Positions 1-6,479 of a stretch of DNA of 64,000 nt are shown here, one piece after another. The notes below the pieces were generated by a model. It made no database searches and was not told where the DNA came from. It saw nothing but the letters and a program-made list of their open reading frames with translations. Position 1 is the first letter of the stretch. Each line of letters starts with the position of its first letter. Both the position numbers and the translations under genes were made by a program. This stretch comes from Rubrolithibacter sp043763625. GTDB lineage: Bacteria; Bacteroidota; Bacteroidia; Sphingobacteriales; Sphingobacteriaceae. The DNA lies in contig JAYULL010000020.1 in the NCBI GenBank assembly GCA_043763625.1, positions 1 to 64,000 of the forward strand, given 5' to 3'.

Positions 1-194
1 TACAGTTCGTTAGTTACTACAAAAATATTTTCAGCAGGAATAACTTTTTTAAGGCGGTCAAAGGTGCCTTGAATAAGTGTTTTACCGGTACCGACGATAT
101 CAATAAACTGTTTAGGATGAGTAGTTCTGCTAACCGGCCAAAAGCGGCTTCCAACCCCTCCTGCCATTATCACAGCATAATTATTATTATTCAT
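1..194 (-). CDS. manC: Mannose-1-phosphate guanylyltransferase, N-terminal fragment
   Basis: This is the first 64 codons of a gene that runs off the left edge of the window. The N-terminus carries the sugar-nucleotidyltransferase signature AGGVGSRFWPVSR followed by THPKQF, which binds the GTP phosphates and marks the GDP-mannose pyrophosphorylase family. The enzyme joins mannose-1-phosphate and GTP to make GDP-mannose for cell-surface polysaccharide. The ATG at 192-194 is preceded on the minus strand by AAAGGAG at a good distance, which supports this start. Only the nucleotide-binding N-terminus is visible, so a close relative in the same superfamily cannot be fully excluded. Confidence 0.88.
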   Translation of the reverse strand, partial: MNNNNYAVIMAGGVGSRFWPVSRTTHPKQFIDIVGTGKTLIQGTFDRLKKVIPAENIFVVTNEL

Positions 195-483
195 TAAAAA
201 CTCCTTTAAATAATGTTTATATAGTGAATCCGCCTTTTCTTTGTAAAAATAACAAAGATTTTATTCCTCTATTGCAAAATCGCTTTTAAAAAGACGGAAA
301 TACCTGAATTAAACGCTCTGCTTCTCTTAATTGAAGATTAACAAATTAATCTGTTCAAAAGCCGATCCCGCTACCCCTACGTAAGTAATAATATATTTTT
401 AAACTTTATAAGAAATTCATCAGGATTTCATGTAGCAGTTGGACATTTGATGCGTAATTTATCATAACAAAATTCTATGCATT
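195..483. other. Intergenic region between divergent manC and HTH gene
   Basis: No gene or RNA is recognised here. The stretch is AT-rich. It contains ACCCCTACG at 373-381, the same 9-mer found upstream of the ECF sigma gene and the 5.5-kb repeat-protein gene, but without the partner half-site those two share, so I do not call it a promoter. Confidence 0.5.
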
Positions 484-834
484 ATGGAAAAACATCAGGG
501 AGCAATACTGGAAAAAGTTGTCAGAAACAGTGATGTGAGCATTTCTGAACTTGCACGTATTTTAGTCACCAACAGAAGAACCGTTTACTATTGGTTTACC
601 CAACAGTCTGTATCTAAACGTGTTATCGAAAAAGTTGGCGAAGCGTTGTTCTACGATTTCTCGAACGACTTTCCGGATTATAATACTTCTTCAAACCGAA
701 AAGAATTAAGTGAAAATATATTTGCGCAACCTTTCCGCAATATTTCATCCGGTAATAATTTAGAATTTTGGAAAGACAAATACCTGAATTTGTTAGAAGA
801 GTATAATTCTTTGATCCTTCAAAAATCTGCTTAA
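484..834 (+). CDS. Small helix-turn-helix DNA-binding protein
   Basis: The 116-residue protein has a helix-turn-helix near residues 14-45 (SISELARILVTNRRTVYYWF), which resembles the XRE/Cro or transposase-like HTH fold. A C-terminal amphipathic helix (LEFWKDKYLNLLEEYNSLI) probably dimerises it. It is therefore likely a small cytoplasmic transcriptional regulator, with target unknown. It stands alone between a divergent manC and a 340-base gap, and a strong hairpin 180 bases downstream may end its transcript. The HTH assignment is from sequence pattern only; no enzymatic domain is present. Confidence 0.7.
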   Translation: MEKHQGAILEKVVRNSDVSISELARILVTNRRTVYYWFTQQSVSKRVIEKVGEALFYDFSNDFPDYNTSSNRKELSENIFAQPFRNISSGNNLEFWKDKYLNLLEEYNSLILQKSA

Positions 835-1174
835 ATGCCTCTCTACAGCCATTTTTTTAACGACTGTAGATACTCTTGAGAAAATATTCGAGCCTTTAGC
901 AACTTCTTTAAAGAAAAATTAAATTTCTTGTAACTTCTTTCTGCTTGTCTTCGTAATAAGCTCATAACAAGACTTTTCAAAAAGTTTAGTTAAGGTTTTT
1001 TAAATTAAAGATTACAAAAGGAGCAGGTAAGGTGGCTCCTTTTGTGTTTTACACCCTTCCGGTATTTTTTAATAACAATTTCCCTTTTTACACGTACAGC
1101 TTTAACAAAAACATAACACGACGTTTGCAATAGAATAATTCCATAACGTTTTATTTATCGAAGTAATTAAATCT
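835..1174. other. 340-base intergenic region with a terminator hairpin
   Basis: No coding sequence is apparent. The stretch is AT-rich and holds a strong hairpin at 1015-1044 (listed separately). The 180 bases between the preceding stop codon and that hairpin could be a long 3' UTR or a small RNA; nothing in the sequence decides between them. Confidence 0.4.
1015..1044 (+). terminator. Rho-independent terminator-like hairpin
   Basis: A perfect 10-bp stem (CAAAAGGAGC at 1015-1024 with GCTCCTTTTG at 1035-1044) encloses a 10-base loop and is followed by TGTTTT. It lies downstream of the HTH gene in the same direction. Confidence 0.65.
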
Positions 1175-1414
1175 ATGAAAGTGCAGAACGAGTTTAACGT
1201 TTCTCCCGGATGGTATATCGCAAGAAATAACCACTCCGCATGGTGGAATCTATTTGTTTATATTACAAATCGGCCACCTTTTAAGTGTTACGTAAGCACT
1301 TGCCAGGGAACAGTTGATACTGAAATTTTCCCGGAAGAAATTAAAGAAGTTAGCTCTCGAAGAATAACCTTCACCGAATTTAAGGTTCTGCAGCAACTGC
1401 AGCAAAAAAACTAA
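1175..1414 (+). CDS. Small hypothetical protein
   Basis: A 79-residue protein with no family I recognise. It has no signal peptide or membrane segment. It is rich in aromatic residues in the first half (GWYIARNNHSAWWNLFVYI), contains two cysteines about five residues apart (CYVSTC), and ends in a Gln-rich tail. The start ATG is preceded by A-rich sequence, as is common in this genome. It converges on the lipoprotein gene, with only three bases between the two stop codons. Coding status rests on a clean reading frame and plausible composition, so it is moderately supported. Confidence 0.5.
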   Translation: MKVQNEFNVSPGWYIARNNHSAWWNLFVYITNRPPFKCYVSTCQGTVDTEIFPEEIKEVSSRRITFTEFKVLQQLQQKN

Positions 1415-1417
1415 AAG

Positions 1418-1639
1418 CTACTTGCCTCTTTGCCCGTCGTGCTCGCCTTGATATGAAGAGTCAGAGAGGGTCGCGGGTGCTCCGGGAGCTGTAGTATCTG
1501 AAGTTTGGCTTTCTGTACTGTCTATCGTATTTATCCCGTCTTCTTGTCCCGTTTGTTTTCCATTTTCAGGGTCAGAGTTGCACGCCGCAAATGCCACTGT
1601 TATTAGACTTACCGCTATAAAAGATTTAATCGTATTCAT
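1418..1639 (-). CDS. Small predicted lipoprotein
   Basis: A 73-residue protein with a short N-terminal hydrophobic segment ending in a lipobox-like AFAAC, with Cys20 the likely lipidated residue. The remainder is a low-complexity, acidic, Ser/Thr/Gly-rich tail (DSTESQTSDTT) with no fold I recognise. It is probably anchored in the outer or inner membrane facing the periplasm. It is convergent with the preceding small gene. Such short lipoproteins are common in Bacteroidota and are rarely of known function. Confidence 0.6.
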   Translation of the reverse strand: MNTIKSFIAVSLITVAFAACNSDPENGKQTGQEDGINTIDSTESQTSDTTAPGAPATLSDSSYQGEHDGQRGK

Positions 1640-1785
1640 CTTTCCAAAGTTTTATTTTGAACTCCCGTAGTTGGATATTGTTTTTAAAAGCATTTTAAAA
1701 TTACTCAGGACAAGGCTTTTTTAATTTTTTTCTAAAATTTCATCTTGTTTTCATGGTGGGTGATGTTATTGTATAAAAATGAATT

Positions 1786-2232
1786 ATGAAAAAGACACTC
1801 ATAGCTTTCGCAGCAATAGTATGTATGTTCGGTGAGTCCGGAAAAGCACAGGTACAAGTGGGCATTAACGTAGGCAGGCCTGCACTTCCGGTAGTTGTGG
1901 CAGCCGAGCAGGTTCGAGCAGTTTCTTATTATTACTTGCCGGATGCAGAAGCCTATTATTATGTGCCGGCACGCAGATACTATTATTACGATGACGGCGC
2001 TTGGGTCTCTCGAAGTTACCTTCCCGGAAAATATCGTTTGTGCAATGCTTACTCAATCAGACATATCGCTGTTCGCGAACCTAGACCGTACCGTCGGCAT
2101 GACTATTACCGGAACAAATATCCCGCCAAACATGCCAATTATTATTACAGCAATGAAAAAGAGTTTGGAAAAAACCGTAACAAAAAACAAGGACAAAAAG
2201 AAAAAAGACACGGTCGTAGTGGTCATAATTAA
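1786..2232 (+). CDS. Secreted tyrosine-rich basic protein
   Basis: The 148-residue product starts with a signal peptide (about residues 1-21, ending GKAQ). It has clusters of tyrosines (SYYYLPDAEAYYYV, RRYYYYDDGAWVS) and a very basic His/Arg/Lys/Tyr tail. In this group of bacteria such proteins are usually annotated as hypothetical exported proteins; the Tyr-rich repeats recall small secreted YXY-type proteins, but no function is known. An overlapping frame gives a 121-residue ORF at 1895-2260 that lacks a signal peptide and is treated as a shadow. The gene stands alone. Confidence 0.7.
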   Translation: MKKTLIAFAAIVCMFGESGKAQVQVGINVGRPALPVVVAAEQVRAVSYYYLPDAEAYYYVPARRYYYYDDGAWVSRSYLPGKYRLCNAYSIRHIAVREPRPYRRHDYYRNKYPAKHANYYYSNEKEFGKNRNKKQGQKEKRHGRSGHN

Positions 2233-2426
2233 AAAGATACACGTCAGCCTACTCGTTTAATTACGGTGAGTTTACTGTTGTAGTTAAAACCAAACAGTGT
2301 TACTTTGTATCAAATTTTATTTGGGGCCCTGTAAAGGGTGAGTGTAGAACCGGTGGTTTACGAAATCAACAAAATAGAATTTCGGTTAACGAAGATACAA
2401 TTGGGAGCCTAGCCTATTGGTCCATT

Positions 2427-2810
2427 TTATTCTTCTACCTGTTTCTCGTGGATCTTCGTAATAATTCTTTCTTTCTTTAAGTCTATCCGAATTAAAGCAA
2501 ATAAGCTCATGTACACGTTCGCGATCCATACAATCGAAAATCCGGCGATTAAATATCCTCGCCAATCTTCAAAAACAAGTTTGTATTGGGTAATAAATAG
2601 AAAGAAAACGGTTACATAGTGACTAAAGCAATACTCGCAAGTAAACAGATAGAAAAACTTCCGTTCCACCAGCTTTTTACACTCTTGCGAACGTTTTACA
2701 CAGTACTCCCTCGGCTCGCGAAAAACTTCTTCGTGAGTAACGGTCCATGCAACCGACGCTACCGGAATTGCCAAAGTAAAAAGAATAATTAATTGCTCAG
2801 TTAACGACAT
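2427..2810 (-). CDS. Small membrane protein with a CxxC motif
   Basis: A 127-residue protein with three likely membrane segments, near residues 6-24, 61-78 and 86-107. A short motif, TCEYCFSHYV, sits at the entry to the second segment. The paired cysteines in this position recall small bacterial membrane proteins such as the DUF1360 group (CPWCxSxW), but the match is only a pattern. Cys37 and Cys44 lie in the loop before it. The C-terminus is charged and cytoplasmic or periplasmic. No operon partner is obvious; the next gene is divergent. Confidence 0.6.
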   Translation of the reverse strand: MSLTEQLIILFTLAIPVASVAWTVTHEEVFREPREYCVKRSQECKKLVERKFFYLFTCEYCFSHYVTVFFLFITQYKLVFEDWRGYLIAGFSIVWIANVYMSLFALIRIDLKKERIITKIHEKQVEE

Positions 2811-2933
2811 TTATGGAATACACCCACAATTATGAATTGTTTAAAAGAATGACTTATTCGTGAACAAATAAATAAAAAAGCAATAAACAGTATCTTGGTT
2901 ATCGGGTTATTACTATACATCTAAAAGAATATT

Positions 2934-3242
2934 ATGACCAATTCAATCATCAGCAATTTGACAAACTCTTTAGAAGGGTCTGTTTTGCAGTATAACGAAA
3001 ATCCCAACGTGGGGAAAACAGAACGTATTATCTCTGTAGGCACCGGCGCTTTTATCGCGCTTAAAGGCATTACAAATTTATTTTCTTCGCCCTTGCTTGC
3101 GCTAACGGAATTAACAATAGGAGGCGGGTTGCTGTACAGAGGAATAACCGGCTATTGCTCTATAAAAGAACGGATTGATGGAGACGACGAAGGATATAAC
3201 GATCTTATAATCAAGCGCACCGTTGAAACTGAAGCTTATTAA
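2934..3242 (+). CDS. DUF2892/YgaP-like membrane protein
   Basis: A 102-residue protein. The block NVGKTERIISVGTGAFIALKG, followed by a glycine-rich hydrophobic hairpin (LTIGGGLLYRGITGYC), matches the DUF2892 family, whose members are two-helix inner-membrane proteins resembling the YgaP membrane domain. The function is unknown in most members; some are fused to a cyclase/dehydrase-like domain that is absent here. It precedes a YtxH-type gene by about 70 bases on the same strand. Both types of small membrane protein are often stress-associated, which is an inference here. Confidence 0.8.
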   Translation: MTNSIISNLTNSLEGSVLQYNENPNVGKTERIISVGTGAFIALKGITNLFSSPLLALTELTIGGGLLYRGITGYCSIKERIDGDDEGYNDLIIKRTVETEAY

Positions 3243-3314
3243 TTTTTTTTTCCGGAGAGGAAAAACCGAAACCGGAGTTAACTGTTCTTATACAACATAT
3301 TAAATCATAGAGTT

Positions 3315-3617
3315 ATGAATTTTAAGAAAGATTTGCTTAAAGAAGCCGAAAGCTATTTACCGAAAGATAATACTTCAACAGTTGTTGCCTTACTTGCAGG
3401 TGTTGCGATAGGCGCCGTAATAGGTTTATTATTTGCACCGAGTGCCGGCGACGAAACCCGTCATACAATAGCCGACTCATTAAAAGATTTCGGCGGAACG
3501 GTTGCCGATAAAGCCAGACAAGGAAAAGAGTCGTTGAGCCACTTGAAAGATAAAGCAGTTGATGCTGTAAGATCTAAAGTATCCGGCGACGAAGTTGAAA
3601 ATTCTTCTTACACTTAA
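3315..3617 (+). CDS. YtxH domain-containing protein
   Basis: A 100-residue protein with a single glycine-rich membrane segment (about residues 22-44; VAIGAVIGLLFAPSAGDETR), the hallmark of the YtxH family. An amphipathic Lys/Asp-rich helix follows (KDFGGTVADKARQGKES). YtxH proteins are general-stress-associated in Bacillus; their role in Bacteroidota is not established. It lies downstream of the DUF2892 gene on the same strand and is followed by a strong hairpin, so the two may share a transcript. Confidence 0.85.
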   Translation: MNFKKDLLKEAESYLPKDNTSTVVALLAGVAIGAVIGLLFAPSAGDETRHTIADSLKDFGGTVADKARQGKESLSHLKDKAVDAVRSKVSGDEVENSSYT

Positions 3618-3630
3618 TTGTCTTTAAATT

Positions 3631-3668
3631 AAACAAAAGAACCTCCTTTACGGGAGGTTTTTTTGTTT
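3631..3668 (+). terminator. Terminator, possibly bidirectional
   Basis: The core stem ACCTCC (3641-3646) with GGAGGT (3653-3658) is extended by A-rich and T-rich arms, giving TTTTTTT after the stem on the plus strand and an equivalent run on the minus strand. It sits between the convergent YtxH and GIN-domain genes and can serve both. Confidence 0.8.
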
Positions 3669-3682
3669 AACGCTGTTTGATT

Positions 3683-4330
3683 TTAAAGCTTCGTAACTTT
3701 TCCGCTTCCGCTGATACTTGAGTTAACGGTCGGATGGCCTGAAAAAAACACATCACCGCTGCCGCTGATCCGCACTTTCAGTTTCTCTGTTGCAGTTACT
3801 CGAACATCGCCGCTGCCCGAGATCGAAATATCGGCGTTCTTTGCTTCTAAATTTATTAGATTCATTTTCCCCGAGCCGGAAATGTCGGCGTTGAAGGAAT
3901 TAAATTTCATTGTGCCGGTAAGATAAATATCTGCCGAGCCGCTGATGTCGGCATCGAAGGTGTCGCGTGAAGGAAAATTGCCGCTGAAATACGCATTTCC
4001 ACTTCCGCTCAGCCTTACTTTTTTTATTGTCGGAGCTGTTATAAACACTTCAACATCCGGATCGTGAACATTCACATGTCGATAGCCGAAATGCAAAGTA
4101 TTACCGGATACATTGGTTTTAAAGTTTTCGATCAGGTTCGACGACCCTTTGAGTTTTACTTCGTAATCGGGACCGTAAGTTACATGGACCTTTGTTGAAC
4201 CGCTGCTGCTTATTCCGGTAAAATCTCCCAAATTTCTAGTTTCTTCTAAGGTGTTTCCGTTTGCTGTTATTCTCTCTTTTAAACATCCTGAAAACGTCAG
4301 GGCAATTAAAACTAAGGTTACTATTTTCAT
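3683..4330 (-). CDS. Head GIN domain lipoprotein (DUF2807)
   Basis: A 215-residue predicted lipoprotein with lipobox TFSGC (Cys16). The mature part is a right-handed beta-helix-like repeat, with ISGSGD/ISGSAD motifs recurring about every 20 residues (DADISGSADIYL, NADISGSGKMNL, DISISGSGDVRV). This is the pattern of the DUF2807 family, the putative auto-transporter adhesin head GIN domain. Function is unknown; these proteins are abundant on Bacteroidota surfaces. The next gene upstream on the same strand is a repeat protein, but the junction of about 175 bases makes co-transcription uncertain. Confidence 0.85.
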   Translation of the reverse strand: MKIVTLVLIALTFSGCLKERITANGNTLEETRNLGDFTGISSSGSTKVHVTYGPDYEVKLKGSSNLIENFKTNVSGNTLHFGYRHVNVHDPDVEVFITAPTIKKVRLSGSGNAYFSGNFPSRDTFDADISGSADIYLTGTMKFNSFNADISGSGKMNLINLEAKNADISISGSGDVRVTATEKLKVRISGSGDVFFSGHPTVNSSISGSGKVTKL

Positions 4331-4367
4331 AAATTTTACTTTAAACTTTTTAACTTTAAACTTTATC

Positions 4368-5507
4368 CTAAAACAACACCTGTATTCCCCCGGTATATCC
4401 TAAATAAAGTGCTTGTAAATTATTATTGCGGGTAGTGTTCCATATATATTTAGAATGTAAGCTTTTACCTTCGGCCGTATTTGTGTTGATATAACTCAGT
4501 ACGGGCCCGCCGAAGATTTCGATACGACTAGCGAACCTAATTGCAGGAAGAATTCTCGCCGAAGCTTTAAAATACTCGCCTCCGTTGAAGCTTTCTAAAG
4601 TAGTTTGGGCCAATTCTGCATTGATCCTGAAATTTTTGGATGGAAAAAAATGTGCTCCCAATCCCGCTTCAAAAGCATAAACCTCATCTTCGTTTTCGAA
4701 ATTGTATCCTGCTCCCAAAATCCCGTAAAGTGATTTCCCGCCTGAGCGAAAGCTTAGTAGCGTAGTGGAATTTTCATCGATACTTACACCAATGCTTTTC
4801 TCCCCGTTCTTAATAAAATTTAAAATACCTATCGGATTATCGCTGCTGTCGGCAATGTTTATGAAGCCGGCAAACTGGGTACCTTTTACTTTTTTGGCTA
4901 CGTTTATAAATCCCGCAAATTGGGTTCCTGTCACATCTTTTGCAATGTTGGCGAAGCCGGCAAACTGGGTTCCTTTAATTCGCTTTGCTACATTTATAAA
5001 TCCGGCGAATTGAGTGCCGTTTATGTTTTTGGCAATATTTGAAAAACCCCCAAATTCGGCGCCTTCTACATCACCGGCTGTATTAATGAATCCGGCAAAT
5101 TGCGCTCCTTTGATATTCCGTTTGGCCGTGTTGCCAAATCCGGCAAACTGAATTCCTTCTGCTGCTTTGTAGGTATTGGTAAATCCGGCAAACAACAAGC
5201 CTTTCGAATTGCCGCCAATGTGATTAGAAAAACCCGCAAATTGAACTCCTGAAACGTTATTTTTTACAATGTTAGTTAACCCGGAAAAGGTGAAGGACTT
5301 TTCCTCGGCCGATACTCCCGCCAGTACATGAAAAGAAAAAACATTGGTATCGGCCGGAGCATGTGTTCCGTGGGTGCTTATCGGATAAATAAAACCGATA
5401 TGAATATTATCTGCCTGCGATTGACTTTTAGACGATAAATAAATTAGACTGAAAACTACGAACAGAAGTGTTTTCAGACAGATTGAAGGATAAATATAAA
5501 TTCTCAT
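4368..5507 (-). CDS. Exported GxQFAGFxN repeat protein, separate paralog
   Basis: A 379-residue protein from the ATG at 5505-5507. A signal peptide (about 1-30) is followed by around ten copies of a repeat of mostly 15 residues, consensus GTQFAGFINVAK (residues 71-228), then a 150-residue C-terminal region with alternating hydrophobic and polar strands ending in VLF, like an outer-membrane barrel. The repeats and end resemble those of the STN protein at 6480-8312 and recall the LA_2272-type surface repeats of other bacteria. A TTG- or ATG-independent upstream extension to 5567 is possible in frame, but the ECF-type promoter at 5526-5556 lies inside that extension and the signal peptide begins at 5507, so I chose the shorter start. 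Function is unknown. Confidence 0.85.
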   Translation of the reverse strand: MRIYIYPSICLKTLLFVVFSLIYLSSKSQSQADNIHIGFIYPISTHGTHAPADTNVFSFHVLAGVSAEEKSFTFSGLTNIVKNNVSGVQFAGFSNHIGGNSKGLLFAGFTNTYKAAEGIQFAGFGNTAKRNIKGAQFAGFINTAGDVEGAEFGGFSNIAKNINGTQFAGFINVAKRIKGTQFAGFANIAKDVTGTQFAGFINVAKKVKGTQFAGFINIADSSDNPIGILNFIKNGEKSIGVSIDENSTTLLSFRSGGKSLYGILGAGYNFENEDEVYAFEAGLGAHFFPSKNFRINAELAQTTLESFNGGEYFKASARILPAIRFASRIEIFGGPVLSYINTNTAEGKSLHSKYIWNTTRNNNLQALYLGYTGGIQVLF

Positions 5508-5525
5508 TTTCTTTTGATTTTGAAA

Positions 5526-5556
5526 TGAGACACCGGTGGGGGATTTTACCCCTACG
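5526..5556 (-). promoter_or_regulatory. Putative ECF-sigma promoter of the repeat-protein gene
   Basis: On the minus strand this reads CGTAGGGGT, 13 bases, GGTGTCTCA. Both 9-mers and the spacing are identical to the site upstream of the ECF sigma gene (9917-9947). The site ends 19 bases before the ATG at 5507. Identical half-sites and spacing at two linked, homologous loci suggest the -35 and -10 elements read by the neighbouring sigma factor; this is inference. Confidence 0.65.
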
Positions 5557-5744
5557 GGGATTTGCATTTTTTTTGCATTGGCCGGAGATCGCTTGGTAAT
5601 GACTAATATTGTTGAAAAATTATTACGATGTCAGTTGTGTTGTTTAAATAGATTGCTTTAGACTACGGGAGACCGACGGGTGATTCTGCGATCAAAACCT
5701 TGGGAAAATTCAAACAATCGTCTAACAAAGAAGGTTCTGCCTAT

Positions 5745-6437
5745 ATGAGAAACCTAAGTGCGTTGGTGCTGTCAATATTAATCTCTGCAAGCCTTTTCTC
5801 TTGCAATAATTCCGCTTCAGATCCCAATAACACCAATTCGCGAATAGGTTATGATTCTCTTTCCGAGGCCGGAGATACCCTGACTCAGCACGCGGGCGCT
5901 TTTAGCACTGCCATACACCATGTTGTGAACGATATCAATCAGATACCCGTAACCGGAAATGCTGACAGAGATTTTGCAATACTGTTGAAAAGCCACTATC
6001 AGGGCGAAGTTGACCTTGCTCAGGCTGAGCTAAAAAACGGCAAAGATGATGCTCTTAAGCGAATGGCAAAACACATCTCCGGTGTTCAGAAAAATGAGAT
6101 TACATCCCTGGAACACTTCTTAGATAGCGTTAAGAAAGGACCATTATCAGTAAGCTCCGACAAGAACAATAAAGATACCGGCTTCGGCAAAGTGATCGCA
6201 ACACTTAAGTCGATGATGTGGGATATGTCTAAAATGGATACCGCAATGGTTGCTGATAAACAATTTGTAGTAGTTATGATTCCACACCTTCAAAGCGCTG
6301 TGTACTTGTCGGAAGGGTATTTAAAGTTCGGCAAAGATGCCCTGCTTACCCAAAAAGCTACGGAAATCATCCCAAGGAAAAAAAAGCAAATAGAGGAGCT
6401 CCGGAAATGGATGAATGCGAATAAAGCTATCCGTTAG
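5745..6437 (+). CDS. DUF305 family lipoprotein, tandem domain
   Basis: From the ATG at 5745 the protein is 230 residues with a lipobox (LFSC, Cys20). It has two DUF305-like units: FAILLKSHYQGEVDLAQAEL with LKNGKDDAL, and FVVVMIPHLQSAVYLSEGYL with LKFGKDALL. DUF305 is a ferritin-like four-helix family, usually with paired His residues (HHxxAI); here these read SHYQG and PHLQS, so each unit keeps only one His. A longer frame from a TTG at 5700 adds 15 residues and would hide the signal peptide, so the ATG is preferred. It is divergent from the repeat-protein gene. Confidence 0.8.
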   Translation: MRNLSALVLSILISASLFSCNNSASDPNNTNSRIGYDSLSEAGDTLTQHAGAFSTAIHHVVNDINQIPVTGNADRDFAILLKSHYQGEVDLAQAELKNGKDDALKRMAKHISGVQKNEITSLEHFLDSVKKGPLSVSSDKNNKDTGFGKVIATLKSMMWDMSKMDTAMVADKQFVVVMIPHLQSAVYLSEGYLKFGKDALLTQKATEIIPRKKKQIEELRKWMNANKAIR

Positions 6438-6479
6438 ACACTTGAAAAAATTCTTCCTTTCGTCAAAATAACAAACACC

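Noticed and set aside
373..381. Third copy of ACCCCTACG, upstream of manC
   Set aside because: At the 13-base spacing the second half-site reads TTTGAACAG on the minus strand instead of GGTGTCTCA, so it is not counted as part of the ECF regulon.
1895..2260. 121-codon frame overlapping the Tyr-rich protein gene
   Set aside because: It lacks a signal peptide and recognisable features, while the overlapping frame has a clear signal peptide and a consistent composition.
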